A DNA stretch of 64,000 nt from positions 1,674,001-1,738,000 of the forward strand of contig NZ_LT990039.1 of assembly GCF_900312975.1 (NCBI RefSeq), read 5' to 3'. Under the pieces are notes generated by a model. That model was not told the DNA's origin. It did no database searches and saw only the letters and a list, made by a program, of their open reading frames with translations. The position numbers were made by a program, and so were the translations under genes. Positions 43,900 to 52,957 of this stretch are shown one piece after another (the stretch's first letter is position 1; the number at the start of each line of letters is the position of its first letter). The DNA comes from Massilistercora timonensis. Lineage in GTDB: Bacteria > Bacillota > Clostridia > Lachnospirales > Lachnospiraceae.

Positions 43900-44820
43900 A
43901 TGGCATTTAATATTTTGGACATTATGAACGCAGCCACAAAGGCGGAAGCAGGACAGAACCGGGATTACCAGGACGTTGTGGTAAATTACCGGGATATTGT
44001 GGTTACAAAGCATAACAAGTATAGCATGGACGAGTTGCAGGAGATAGCAACGGGAATAGAAATGGACGGGTTGCAGCAGCCACTTGTATTAGGCCGTGTA
44101 AACGGGGAATATTGGTTGGTTTCCGGCCACCGCCGCCTGGGCGGTATTAAAATCCTGGTGGCAGAGGGAAAGGCCGGGTTTGAAAATGTGAAATGCCGCT
44201 ATAAGGACATGACGGAAATAGAATTTAGAATTGCCCTTTTGGTGGGTAACACATTCAACCGGAAAATGACGGATTACGACCTTATGACCCAGGCAGCAGA
44301 GTGGAAAGAGGTATTGACCCAGGCAAGGAAAGAGGGGCTTTTAATCCTGGAAGCCGGGGAACGGGTCCGGGATTATGTGGCCGCCGTCATGGGGGAAAAG
44401 GTGCCGAAGATACGGACCCTTAACACCATTCACGACAATGCCACGCCGGAAGTCAAAGAGCAGTTTAAAAACGGCAACCTGGGAATTACGGCGGCCATGG
44501 AAGCGGCAAAAGCGGACAAGGGCACCCAAAAGGAGATTGCCCAGGCGGCAGAGGACAAGGGCGGACTGGGAGCCGAGGAAATAAAAGCCATGGCAGAGGA
44601 AAAGAGACACCGAAAGACCAAGGAAGAGGAAACCAGGGAAGCCAGTGTGTCAGATACCGACACAACCGAGGAAGAAAAGGAAAATGCCAGGAAGTTGCAC
44701 GCCGTAAAGATGATTGAAAAATATTATACCTGGTTAAATGACGAGGAAGTGGGCATTTTGGAACGTATGTTGGAAGATTGCAAGCGGCGTAAACGGGAAT
44801 ACGCCATTGAAGAGGGTTAG
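43900..44820 (+). CDS. parB: ParB-like partition protein
   Basis: 306 residues from ATG 43900 (GGGGAAAGGAGTTAAGGGC upstream). The ParB/Srx nuclease-like fold is seen in ELQEIATGIEMDGLQQPLVL and YWLVSGHRRLGGIKIL, where GHRR matches the GxRR CTP-binding box. The helix-turn-helix region follows, then a long charged segment (EEKRHRKTKEEETREASVSD) and a C-terminal helical domain. It binds parS-like sites, which I could not identify. Confidence 0.85.
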   Translation: MAFNILDIMNAATKAEAGQNRDYQDVVVNYRDIVVTKHNKYSMDELQEIATGIEMDGLQQPLVLGRVNGEYWLVSGHRRLGGIKILVAEGKAGFENVKCRYKDMTEIEFRIALLVGNTFNRKMTDYDLMTQAAEWKEVLTQARKEGLLILEAGERVRDYVAAVMGEKVPKIRTLNTIHDNATPEVKEQFKNGNLGITAAMEAAKADKGTQKEIAQAAEDKGGLGAEEIKAMAEEKRHRKTKEEETREASVSDTDTTEEEKENARKLHAVKMIEKYYTWLNDEEVGILERMLEDCKRRKREYAIEEG

Positions 44821-44831
44821 GGGGTTTATAC

Positions 44832-45575
44832 ATGAAATTGCAGAACATGAAGAGAGGGGAAACCACGGAGCAAATAACACTTTTTAACTGGGCAGAGAAT
44901 AACGCCCATATTTTACCGTGCCTTTCCCTCATGTATCACATTCCAAACGAGGGAAAGAGGACAAACGGGGCAGTATTAAAGGCCATGGGTTTAAAGAGCG
45001 GTGTGCCGGACGTATGCTTGCCAGTGCCAAGCCACAATTTCAACGGCCTTTACCTGGAAATGAAATACGGGAAGAATAAGCCAACAAAAGACCAGGAAGC
45101 ATTTATGGCGGCCTTGCGGCAGCAGGGCTATAAAACGGCGGTGTGTTACGGAGCGGACGAAGCAAAGGCGGAAATCATGGATTATTTGCAGGACCCGGAC
45201 AAAATGCCGCTTTCCAAGTGTTTAAATGCCACATGGATTAACGGGCGTTGTGACGGCGTGCCAGTGGTGGGGCATATGTTCAGCCGGGAGCCTTGCCGGA
45301 ATTGTGAGAAACACGAACCGACAAAGGCAGAAGCCACACTGGAAGCCAACATGGCAGCAGTTGACGGCACATTTAAAAGGCCAATTATAACGGCTATCGT
45401 AAATCTTTCCGCCGGGGAGCCATTAAAAGGGCTTTCCCTGGGGGAAACCTTAGAAACTATAAACCAAAACCTGGCCCTTTTGGTAAAGGGGCAGCAGTTG
45501 ACGGTCAAACAATCGGCGGCGGTGCTTACCGTTGCCATGGAAGCCTATAAACGGGCGGAGAAGAAAGGAGATTAA
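44832..45575 (+). CDS. VRR-NUC nuclease with C-terminal extension
   Basis: 247 residues. The first 120 are a VRR-NUC domain: ITLFNWAENN, GVPDVCLPVPSHNFNGLYLE, then MKYGKNKPTKDQEAFMAAL carrying the catalytic D-ExK set. The C-terminal 120 residues add a cysteine pair (CRNCEKHE) and a helical end, not seen in minimal phage VRR-NUC proteins. Probably a Holliday-junction or packaging-associated nuclease. Confidence 0.82.
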   Translation: MKLQNMKRGETTEQITLFNWAENNAHILPCLSLMYHIPNEGKRTNGAVLKAMGLKSGVPDVCLPVPSHNFNGLYLEMKYGKNKPTKDQEAFMAALRQQGYKTAVCYGADEAKAEIMDYLQDPDKMPLSKCLNATWINGRCDGVPVVGHMFSREPCRNCEKHEPTKAEATLEANMAAVDGTFKRPIITAIVNLSAGEPLKGLSLGETLETINQNLALLVKGQQLTVKQSAAVLTVAMEAYKRAEKKGD

Positions 45576-45578
45576 GCC

Positions 45579-46055
45579 ATGACAAAAAAACGGACAGACG
45601 GCGGCCATGAGATACCGGAAGAGGATTTAAGGGAAATGGAGCAGGAAGAGGGCCGGGAAATGCCGGACGGAGTGGAGAGCCAAACAGGATATTGCCGTTT
45701 TTGCGGCCAGGCCGGAATGGTTCATACATTGACCGGGTGGAACCAGGAAGATGTGGACGAAGCCGTAACGTGCAAGTGTGAGTGTGACGCCGCCAAGAAG
45801 TACGCAGAAAGCAAAGAGCGGGTCCAAAAAGCAAAGAGCCGCATAACGGAACTTTTCGGAAGCACCGCAGAAAGACCTATAGACCAGGACGTGGTTACCG
45901 TCATGCTTAACGTGGTTGACGCCATAGAAGCAAAGCACATGAAAGGAATAACCATTGACGTAGGCCAGGGCGTAAAAGCAAAGGTTTCCAAAATGGCAAA
46001 AGAAAGCATAAAAGTGGAGAGGTCAGAGACTTCCAAGAAAATCTATGAAGAGTAA
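45579..46055 (+). CDS. phage protein with zinc-finger-like cysteines
   Basis: 158 residues; CRFCGQAGMVHTL and CKCECDAAKKYAESK form a four- or five-cysteine cluster near residues 39-70. The rest is helical. No family recognised. It may be a DNA-binding accessory protein. Confidence 0.6.
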   Translation: MTKKRTDGGHEIPEEDLREMEQEEGREMPDGVESQTGYCRFCGQAGMVHTLTGWNQEDVDEAVTCKCECDAAKKYAESKERVQKAKSRITELFGSTAERPIDQDVVTVMLNVVDAIEAKHMKGITIDVGQGVKAKVSKMAKESIKVERSETSKKIYEE

Positions 46056-46070
46056 CGGGGGGGCAGAGGA

Positions 46071-46424
46071 TTGGTAAAACTGGACGCCGATATTAAAGCA
46101 ATAGCCCGTAGTATCATACAAGGCAATGAGAAGAGAAAAAAGAGAATAAAGAACGGCCAGGCAAGTGCCTTTGATTTGCAGGCCGCCCAGGTTGTAGACA
46201 ATGCCTTGCGTGGTACGTGTGGGAATATTGAAAGCGTCCGGGTACGGCGGCAAATGCAGGAGAAGATTTATAAGAGCATTGTTTATAATATGCCTTATGA
46301 GTACATAGCAGACGCCTTGTGTGGCCGCCGCCAATTCTATGAATACCGCCAGGAATTTATTAAACGGGTAGCGTCCGCCATGGATATGCTACCGGAGCAG
46401 AAAGGACAGGAACATGGGAATTGA
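46071..46424 (+). CDS. putative phage late transcription regulator (RinA/ArpU-like)
   Basis: 117 residues with a TTG start behind GGGGGGCAGAGGA. The C-terminal half (YKSIVYNMPYEYIADALCGR, then RQFYEYRQEFIKRVA) looks like the sigma-70 region-4-type HTH of RinA/ArpU/DUF722 regulators that sit just before the packaging genes and switch on late transcription. Its position fits that role. The assignment is by pattern and context only. Confidence 0.55.
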   Translation: MVKLDADIKAIARSIIQGNEKRKKRIKNGQASAFDLQAAQVVDNALRGTCGNIESVRVRRQMQEKIYKSIVYNMPYEYIADALCGRRQFYEYRQEFIKRVASAMDMLPEQKGQEHGN

Positions 46425-46638
46425 TTTAAGCAGATTTAAAGTAGTGCATGGGGATAAGGTATTTAATGCAATAGCACTTATGGAAGTGCAAATGCCGGAG
46501 AATGTGGAATGGGATAAAAGGGACATAGTCTTGAAACCGAAGTTTATTGATATACTGGCAATCAACGAGGACGGCAATATTATTTCAATCCATGATGAAG
46601 CGTGGACGTTTCAGTTTATCCCCATTGTGGGGAAATAG
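46414..46638 (+). CDS. hypothetical phage protein
   Basis: 74 residues overlapping the previous gene by 11 bases; AGAAAGGACAGGAAC upstream. No recognised domain (MGIDLSRFKVVHGDKVFNAI). Confidence 0.5.
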   Translation: MGIDLSRFKVVHGDKVFNAIALMEVQMPENVEWDKRDIVLKPKFIDILAINEDGNIISIHDEAWTFQFIPIVGK

Positions 46639-46662
46639 CCAGGCGGCAGCAGGATACAAAAT

Positions 46663-46732
46663 AAGTGGGTCAGAATGTCAGAGTGTTTTATATTAACATA
46701 GGCTTGTGGGTAGGGTTTACCCATGAGCCTAT
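46663..46732 (+). promoter_or_regulatory. repeated phage element, copy 1 (18-mer plus hairpin)
   Basis: AAGTGGGTCAGAATGTCA (46663-46680), 17 bases, then a 15-bp stem ATAGGCTTGTGGGTA/TACCCATGAGCCTAT (46698-46732, two G-T pairs, loop GGGTT). The same layout occurs before the portal gene. No T run follows this copy. Confidence 0.6.
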
Positions 46733-46761
46733 CAGCATGAGGGAAAGGACGGTGGCAGCAG

Positions 46762-47163
46762 ATGAAAGAATATGCAAAGGACTTCTACAAGTCAGCAGCA
46801 TGGAAGAGAGCCAGGCAGACAGTTATTAAACGGGCCAATGGATTGTGTGAGCGGTGCAGAGCCGCCGGGCTTTATCGTCCCGGTGTGATTGTCCACCACA
46901 AGGATTACATTACACCGGAGAATATCCACAACCCAGGCGTGACCCTTAGCCTGGATAACCTGGAATATCTTTGTGAGGATTGCCATAACAAAGAGCATAA
47001 GGCAAAGCCTAACAATCGTTATCGGTTTGACAGTGACGGAAAATTATTACCGCCAAAAGGAGAAGAGCGGCGGACCACTCCCCCCGGTGGGTTGATTTTG
47101 GACGCCCCCACAAGAACCGAGGGAGATACTTCAAAAAAACTCCGCAGGGTCGCACGCATATGA
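46762..47163 (+). CDS. HNH endonuclease (packaging-associated)
   Basis: A 133-residue HNH nuclease next to the small terminase gene, the usual place for the HNH protein that assists cos-type terminases. The zinc/HNH residues are CERCRAAG, VIVHHKDYITPEN, LSLDNLEYLCEDCHNKEH. The C-terminal tail is basic and proline-rich. Confidence 0.9.
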   Translation: MKEYAKDFYKSAAWKRARQTVIKRANGLCERCRAAGLYRPGVIVHHKDYITPENIHNPGVTLSLDNLEYLCEDCHNKEHKAKPNNRYRFDSDGKLLPPKGEERRTTPPGGLILDAPTRTEGDTSKKLRRVARI

Positions 47164-47176
47164 GGGGGGTCAAAAT

Positions 47177-47566
47177 ATGGCAGAAGAAACAAAAAGTAAC
47201 GAGAAGAAAGCGAAAAAAAGAACAAATAAACTCACAAATGCGAGGATAAAGAAAGAGATAGAATTTCTTACGCCCATGTTTGCCGGAATAGATGACGAGG
47301 ACAAGAAAAGCCTTGTAAATTCACTTGTTGAGGAAGCCGCATTTTTAAAAGTGGCTTGCTTCCAGGCAAAAGAAGAATTGAAAAAAGAGGGGCTTACCAC
47401 GGAAACGGTAAACGCTTCACAGAAATTTGTAAAAGCCCACCCGTCAGCCACGATTTACGAGAAATATTCACGCCAATATACGGCAATTATTCACACGCTT
47501 ATTGAGTATTTGCCGCCAAAAGAAAAGAAAAATATAAGCAGACTGGCAGCATTGCGGAATGGATAA
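47177..47566 (+). CDS. terS: phage terminase small subunit
   Basis: 129 residues, P27-like small terminase: helical, with basic N terminus (EKKAKKRTNKLTNARIKKE) and a C-terminal ending NISRLAALRNG. Upstream GAGGGGGGTC. Its stop lies eight bases inside terL. It would recognise the phage DNA packaging site. Confidence 0.82.
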   Translation: MAEETKSNEKKAKKRTNKLTNARIKKEIEFLTPMFAGIDDEDKKSLVNSLVEEAAFLKVACFQAKEELKKEGLTTETVNASQKFVKAHPSATIYEKYSRQYTAIIHTLIEYLPPKEKKNISRLAALRNG

Positions 47567-49223
47567 CAATTACATTTTCCAGTATTGGGAAGCCATACAA
47601 AACGGCACCGTAACAGTAGGAAAGTGGATAAAGACCATTTATGAAATCCTTGTGAATGGTTTGAAAAGTGGCAAATGGGATTTTGACGAGGAAAAGGCCA
47701 ATAAGGCTATAAACTTCATAGAAAACTTTTGTCATCATTCAGAGGGACGAAACGATTTATTAAAACTTGAATTATGGCAAAAGGCCATAGTTTCCGCCAT
47801 TTTTGGCATAATGGATAAGCGGACCGGTTACAGACAATTCCGGGAAGTTTTCATAGTTGTAGCACGTAAGAACGGTAAAACATTGTTTGCCGCCGCTATT
47901 GCGGCATATATGGCATATATAGACGGCGAGTATGGGGCAAAGGTCTATTTCCTGGCCCCTAAACTGGACCAGGCGGACCTTGTGTATGACGCCTTTTATC
48001 AGATTGTCCAGGCAGATGACGAACTGGACAGCATAACCAAAAAACGCCGCAGCGATATTTATATCAAAGAATTTAACACCAGTGTGAAAAAGATAGCCTT
48101 TAACTCAAAAAAGTCGGACGGTTTCAACCCTCAAATGGTTGTCAATGACGAAATGGAAGCATGGCAGGGGGACCAGGGACTAAAGCAGTATGAGGTTATG
48201 ACTTCCGCACTGGGGGCGAGAAAGCAGCCGCTTATTTTATCCATATCAACCGCCGGATATATCAATGACGGTATTTATGATGAACTTATGCGGCGTTCAA
48301 CGTCATTCTTAAAGGGCAATTCCAAGGAAACAAGAATATTGCCGTTCCTCTACATGATTGACAATATCGAAGCCTGGGACGATTTAGAGGAATTAAAAAA
48401 GAGCAATCCGAACCTGGGCGTGTCCGTGTCAGAGGAATTTTACATAGAGCAGATAGAGATTGCAAAAGCGTCCCTTTCAAAGAAAGTGGAGTTTCTTACA
48501 AAGTATTGCAACATCAAGCAAAATTCCAGTGTGGCGTGGTTGGATTACTGGGACGTTATGAAAGCGGTAAACGAGGACTTACGCCTTACCCTGGAGCAAT
48601 TCCGGGGGTGCTATTGTGTTGGCGGCATAGACCTTTCCAGGACAACGGACTTAACGGCGGCGTCAATCGTTATTTGGAAGAATGGAAAATGGAATGTGAT
48701 TACAAAATTCTATATGCCAAAGAAGCGGTATGAAGTGGCCGTGAATGAGGATAACACGCCGTACAACATGTACAAAGAAAAAGGATTTTTGCAAATATCC
48801 GGGGAAAACCAGGTGGATTATAAGGACGTGTATAACTGGTTCATAGAACTGGTTAAGGTTTACAAAATCCGCCCGTTAAAAATCGGCTATGACCGTTACA
48901 GTGCCGGGTATTTGGTAGATGACCTAAAAATGGCCGGGTTCCAAACGGATGACGTTTACCAGGGCACGAACTTAACGCCAATCCTACACCAGTTTGAGGG
49001 AGACTTAAAGGACGGAAAGTATAACCTGGGGGACAACACCCTTTTGGCGTCACATCTTCTTAATGTGGCCGTGGAAATCAATATGAATGATAGCCGCATG
49101 AAGCCCGTGAAGATTGAAAAGCGTATGAGGATAGACGGGGCCGTTTCCGTCTTTGACGCTATGACAATGGTATCAAAATACCATAGTGAGATAGGCAAAA
49201 AACTTTTGAATGAAGCGGCATAA
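47559..49223 (+). CDS. terL: phage terminase large subunit
   Basis: The 554-residue packaging motor. The ATPase has VVARKNGKTLFAAAIAAYMA (Walker A variant RKNGKT), the Walker B/coupling region GFNPQMVVNDEMEAWQG, and LSISTAGYIND. The C-terminal nuclease has GIDLSRTTDLTAASIVIW and IGYDRYSAGYLVDDL with conserved aspartates. The type is that of HK97-like cos phages. Confidence 0.93.
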   Translation: MDNNYIFQYWEAIQNGTVTVGKWIKTIYEILVNGLKSGKWDFDEEKANKAINFIENFCHHSEGRNDLLKLELWQKAIVSAIFGIMDKRTGYRQFREVFIVVARKNGKTLFAAAIAAYMAYIDGEYGAKVYFLAPKLDQADLVYDAFYQIVQADDELDSITKKRRSDIYIKEFNTSVKKIAFNSKKSDGFNPQMVVNDEMEAWQGDQGLKQYEVMTSALGARKQPLILSISTAGYINDGIYDELMRRSTSFLKGNSKETRILPFLYMIDNIEAWDDLEELKKSNPNLGVSVSEEFYIEQIEIAKASLSKKVEFLTKYCNIKQNSSVAWLDYWDVMKAVNEDLRLTLEQFRGCYCVGGIDLSRTTDLTAASIVIWKNGKWNVITKFYMPKKRYEVAVNEDNTPYNMYKEKGFLQISGENQVDYKDVYNWFIELVKVYKIRPLKIGYDRYSAGYLVDDLKMAGFQTDDVYQGTNLTPILHQFEGDLKDGKYNLGDNTLLASHLLNVAVEINMNDSRMKPVKIEKRMRIDGAVSVFDAMTMVSKYHSEIGKKLLNEAA

Positions 49224-49248
49224 ATGGCCGCCCGGCAGCAGGGTTTTA

Positions 49249-49319
49249 AAGTGGGTCAGAATTTCAACACGAATAATTTTACAATAGGTCCATGGACGTG
49301 TTCCATGGGCTTATTTTTT
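49249..49319 (+). terminator. repeated phage element, copy 2 (18-mer plus terminator hairpin)
   Basis: AAGTGGGTCAGAATTTCA (49249-49266; one mismatch to copy 1), 16 bases, then a 13-bp stem AATAGGTCCATGG/CCATGGGCTTATT (49283-49315) with loop ACGTGTT and a T run. It looks like an intrinsic terminator between terL and the portal gene. Confidence 0.65.
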
Positions 49320-50613
49320 GAGGAAAGGGGGTAATGATACGGGAATTATAGCAAACGTATTCGGAGCCTTTAAGGCAAAATACAGACCGCTTTTATTGAG
49401 CCGTGGGGAGTATGTGCCAACGGGAACCTTACGGGACAATGACATTGTGGGAGCCATTGCGGACGCCATAGCCAAGAACGTAGGAAAGTTACAGCCCCAG
49501 GTTGTCCGAAAGGACGAAAAGGGAATGACGATAAAAAACGATTACCTGGCCCGGATTTTGACTTTGCGGCCATGCCCGGAAATGTCAACGTATGATTTTC
49601 TTTACAGAATTGCGGCGGACCTGGTTTATACTTCCAATTCCTTTTCCGTGATTTTCTACAACGAGGATTTTACAAGGGTACAGAGCATACAACCAATCAC
49701 TACAAAGAGTTTCCGCATTTTTGAAGATGACAAGCACCATATCCTTTTCCGCTTCCGGTGGGATTATGACGGGGAAACTTATACGGTGCCTTATCAGAAT
49801 GTCATACACATAAAGGCAAGGTACAACAAAAAACGGTTTTTGGGGACTTCCCCGGATATTGAGTTAAAGCGGAGCCTGGACCTTGTGGAGACGTCCGGGG
49901 AAATCGTAAAGAACATTGTAAACCGTTCCAACTCATTGACCGGGTATCTGAAATACAACAACCTGGCAGATGACAAGGAACTAAAGCAGATTGCAAAAGA
50001 CTTCCAGGACGCCTATATGGGAGCGGAAAACGCCGGGGGTATTGCCGCAATAGACAGTACGGTGGAATTTAAAGAGATTGTGCAACGCACGCCAAACGTG
50101 CCAGTAAATCAAATTACATTCCTACGTGATAACGTGTACCGCTATTACGGAGTAAATGAAAAGGTATTGACTTCCACCCTTTCGGACCAGGAATGGATTA
50201 GTTTTTATGAAAACGTGATTGAGCCTATCGCTATCCAGTTAAGTTATGAGTTTACTTTTAAACTTTTGACACCAAGGGAAATAGGGTACGGGAACAAGAT
50301 AGAGTTTACGGCCAACCTTTTGCAGTATGCCACATTACAGACACGTGACACAATCGGCGGAAATATGTTTGACCGTGGAGCAATGACAATAAACGAATAC
50401 CGGGCACTTATGTATTACGGTCCGGTAGATGACGGGGACGTGAGAATGGTATCACTCAACTACGTGAAAGCCGGGGACCAAAGCCTTTACCAAGTAGGGC
50501 AGGGCGGCGGAAGCAATGACCCACCGCCGGACCCAGGGACGCAGCAGGACAAACAACGCAGGGCAATGGAAGCCGCCGCACGTGCCTATTTTCAGACTAT
50601 GAAAGGGGGTTAA
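49318..50613 (+). CDS. phage portal protein (start uncertain)
   Basis: A HK97-type portal of about 425 residues; LKRSLDLVETSGEIVKNIVN, RSNSLTGYLKYNN and the Pro-rich C terminus are family-like. The only in-frame standard start, TTG 49318, lies in the T run of the terminator, upstream of the obvious ribosome site AGGAAAGGGGGT. The ATG after that site (49334) is one frame off and meets a stop after five codons. One extra G in the GGG at about 49341 would give MIRGIIANVF in frame. So either a one-base frameshift or a non-standard start exists here. Confidence 0.85.
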   Translation: MRKGGNDTGIIANVFGAFKAKYRPLLLSRGEYVPTGTLRDNDIVGAIADAIAKNVGKLQPQVVRKDEKGMTIKNDYLARILTLRPCPEMSTYDFLYRIAADLVYTSNSFSVIFYNEDFTRVQSIQPITTKSFRIFEDDKHHILFRFRWDYDGETYTVPYQNVIHIKARYNKKRFLGTSPDIELKRSLDLVETSGEIVKNIVNRSNSLTGYLKYNNLADDKELKQIAKDFQDAYMGAENAGGIAAIDSTVEFKEIVQRTPNVPVNQITFLRDNVYRYYGVNEKVLTSTLSDQEWISFYENVIEPIAIQLSYEFTFKLLTPREIGYGNKIEFTANLLQYATLQTRDTIGGNMFDRGAMTINEYRALMYYGPVDDGDVRMVSLNYVKAGDQSLYQVGQGGGSNDPPPDPGTQQDKQRRAMEAAARAYFQTMKGG

Positions 50614-50617
50614 GGAT

Positions 50618-51379
50618 ATGCCGAAAGCACCGAGCATTTTGAGACTTTGCAAAGACCCGGCAAAGGCCACGGTTGGGAAGTTTTACGAGTTTAAGAACGC
50701 AACGGACACAAGCGTGGACCTTTATTTTTACGGGGACATTGTAAGCGATTGGTGGGGAGCCTGGCAGGAAGAGGACCAGTACCCGGAAGCAATCAAGAAT
50801 TTCCTGGCCGAAGCCGGGGGAAAAGATTTGAATATTTACATCAATTCCGGCGGCGGTTCCGTATTTGCCGGAATAGCAATTTACAATATGCTGAAACGCT
50901 ACACGGGAAAGAAAACCGTGTATGTTGACGCCCTGGCCGGGTCCATTGCTTCCGTAATCGCATTTGCGGACAGCGATATGCCCACAATCCCGTCCAATGC
51001 CTATTTGATGATACATAAGCCATGGGCGGTTTGTGACGGGAACGCCACGGAGTTGCGGAAAATGGCGGACACCCTGGACGCCGTGGAAAGCGGAATTTGG
51101 GCGATTTATGAAGAACATTTGGCAGAGGGCGTAACCATTGAGACAATAAAAGAACTCATGGAAGCGGAAACCTGGTTAAATGGCACCCAGGCTGCCCAGT
51201 ATTTCCGGGTAAAGGTAGGCGAGGAAAACACCATAGCCGCAGCCGTCCAGGACTACACAAAGTTTTATTGCCACAATGTACCGCAGAAACTTCTTTCCGG
51301 GGAAGCCCACGCAGGGCAGCAGGACCGGGAGAAGCGGAACAAAATTATTGAACTTACTATGGCACACATGGGCCAGTAA
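50618..51379 (+). CDS. ClpP-like prohead protease
   Basis: 253 residues of the ClpP/crotonase type used as head maturation protease. The oxyanion strand is YINSGGGSVFAGIAIYNML, the catalytic serine lies in ALAGSIASVIAFA, and the histidine in LMIHKPW. It sits between portal and capsid, as in HK97-like phages that use a ClpP-type enzyme. Confidence 0.9.
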   Translation: MPKAPSILRLCKDPAKATVGKFYEFKNATDTSVDLYFYGDIVSDWWGAWQEEDQYPEAIKNFLAEAGGKDLNIYINSGGGSVFAGIAIYNMLKRYTGKKTVYVDALAGSIASVIAFADSDMPTIPSNAYLMIHKPWAVCDGNATELRKMADTLDAVESGIWAIYEEHLAEGVTIETIKELMEAETWLNGTQAAQYFRVKVGEENTIAAAVQDYTKFYCHNVPQKLLSGEAHAGQQDREKRNKIIELTMAHMGQ

Positions 51380-51404
51380 GAAGATATGAAAGGAGATTAG
51401 AGAC

Positions 51405-52619
51405 ATGACAAGAGAAGAATTACTGAAAATGTCCAAAAAGGACCTTAAAAACAGACTGGCCGAACTGGGAAAGAACGCACAGGCACTTTCCGGCCAGGAG
51501 TTGACGGACGCCATGGACGAAGCAAGGACCATAGGCGAGATTTTGGACGAAATCAAAGGCCGGGAAGAACTGGAAGCAGCCGCAAGGGCAGCAGGAGCCG
51601 CAGACCCGGACGAGGGAGACGGAGCAGGAGAGGGCAGCGAAGAGCCGCAGGACCAGGAGAGAGCAAAGAGGGGCAAGACCTTAAAGGACGGGAAAAAGGC
51701 GTTTTTTAAGGGCAAGGCACTGGCAGGGATTAAGAACACCCTTACAACGGCCACGGGCGTAGTAATGCCGAAGCACACAAGCCCGGACATTTCCCCCACG
51801 TTCAACAATGTATCTTCCCTCATTGACAGGGTAAAGACCGTTCCCCTGGTGGGCGGTGAAAGTTATCAGCGTCCCTTTGTGAAGTCCTACGGGGACGGAG
51901 CCGGAAGCACCGCAGAAAACGCAGATTACAACACGTCTGAACCGGAATTTGGTTATTCCGACATTGTACGTGAGAAAATCACGGCATACGCAGAGGAACC
52001 GGAAGAAATGCAGAAATTGACAGACGCCGATTATGACGGCGTGGTGGAAGAGAGCGTGACCCGTGCAATTAAGCGTTACGCTTCCCGTCAGATTTTGGTA
52101 GGACCCGGCGGAACCGGAAAATTCCGTGGCATTTTCTTCAATCCGGCAAAGGCGGCGGACGATATTATTGACCGCAATACGGACATTACAACGATTACCA
52201 CCATTGCAGACGATACCCTGGACGAGATTATTTACTCTTTCGGTGGGGACGAAGATGTGGAAGATATTGCCGTGTTAATCCTCAACAAGAAAGACCTTAA
52301 AAAGTTTGCAAAGTTGAGGGATAAGCAGGGGCGTAAAGTATACACCATTGTGAACCATGGCAACACGGGAACCATTGACGAGGTGCCTTATATCATCAAT
52401 TCCGCTTGCGGAGAGGTTGGCGGCACCGCAGGAGCCTATTGCATGGCATACGGCCCGTTGAGCAATTACGAGGTTGCAATCTTTTCCGACATTGACGCAC
52501 AGAAATCCACAGAATACAAATTCAAGCAGGGGCAGATTGCCTATAAGGCTTGTGTATTCATGGGCGGCAACGTGGTGGCAAAAAACGGCTTTATCCGTGT
52601 GAAGAACGCACAGGCGTAA
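51405..52619 (+). CDS. HK97-fold major capsid protein
   Basis: 404 residues. The first 105 form a charged helical delta-domain scaffold (MTREELLKMSKKDLKNRLAE and a Gly/Glu/Asp-rich linker), likely removed by the neighbouring protease. The rest is the HK97 fold, with SSLIDRVKTVPLVGGESYQR, a long E-loop region (FGYSDIVREKITAYAEEPEE), and VFMGGNVVAKNGFIRVK at the end. Confidence 0.92.
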   Translation: MTREELLKMSKKDLKNRLAELGKNAQALSGQELTDAMDEARTIGEILDEIKGREELEAAARAAGAADPDEGDGAGEGSEEPQDQERAKRGKTLKDGKKAFFKGKALAGIKNTLTTATGVVMPKHTSPDISPTFNNVSSLIDRVKTVPLVGGESYQRPFVKSYGDGAGSTAENADYNTSEPEFGYSDIVREKITAYAEEPEEMQKLTDADYDGVVEESVTRAIKRYASRQILVGPGGTGKFRGIFFNPAKAADDIIDRNTDITTITTIADDTLDEIIYSFGGDEDVEDIAVLILNKKDLKKFAKLRDKQGRKVYTIVNHGNTGTIDEVPYIINSACGEVGGTAGAYCMAYGPLSNYEVAIFSDIDAQKSTEYKFKQGQIAYKACVFMGGNVVAKNGFIRVKNAQA

Positions 52620-52645
52620 GGACGGCATGAGAAAGGCGGCGGACA

Positions 52646-52957
52646 ATGAATAAAACTGAACTGATAGCGAAAGCAAAGTTGCGGTGCCGTAAAATGTCCG
52701 CCGATATTCTGGACGAAGATATAGGACAACTTGCAAATGTTGTCTTAGCAGACCTTAAACGTATCGGCGTACATTCTTCCTACCTGGAACCGGAAAACAT
52801 TACAGACCCGTTGATTATCGAAGCCGTACTGGTATATACGGACGCCAATTTTGGACATACGGAGAGCCGAAGCGAGTTAATGGCGGCGTATAACATGATT
52901 TGTACGAAAATCAAAGGGGGTGGCTACCATAGAAGCAATAGTGACACTGTTAGTTAA
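52646..52957 (+). CDS. head-tail connector protein
   Basis: 103 residues, helical, in the gp6-like connector position right after the capsid. Ends in HRSNSDTVS. Overlaps the next gene by 38 bases. Confidence 0.7.
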   Translation: MNKTELIAKAKLRCRKMSADILDEDIGQLANVVLADLKRIGVHSSYLEPENITDPLIIEAVLVYTDANFGHTESRSELMAAYNMICTKIKGGGYHRSNSDTVS

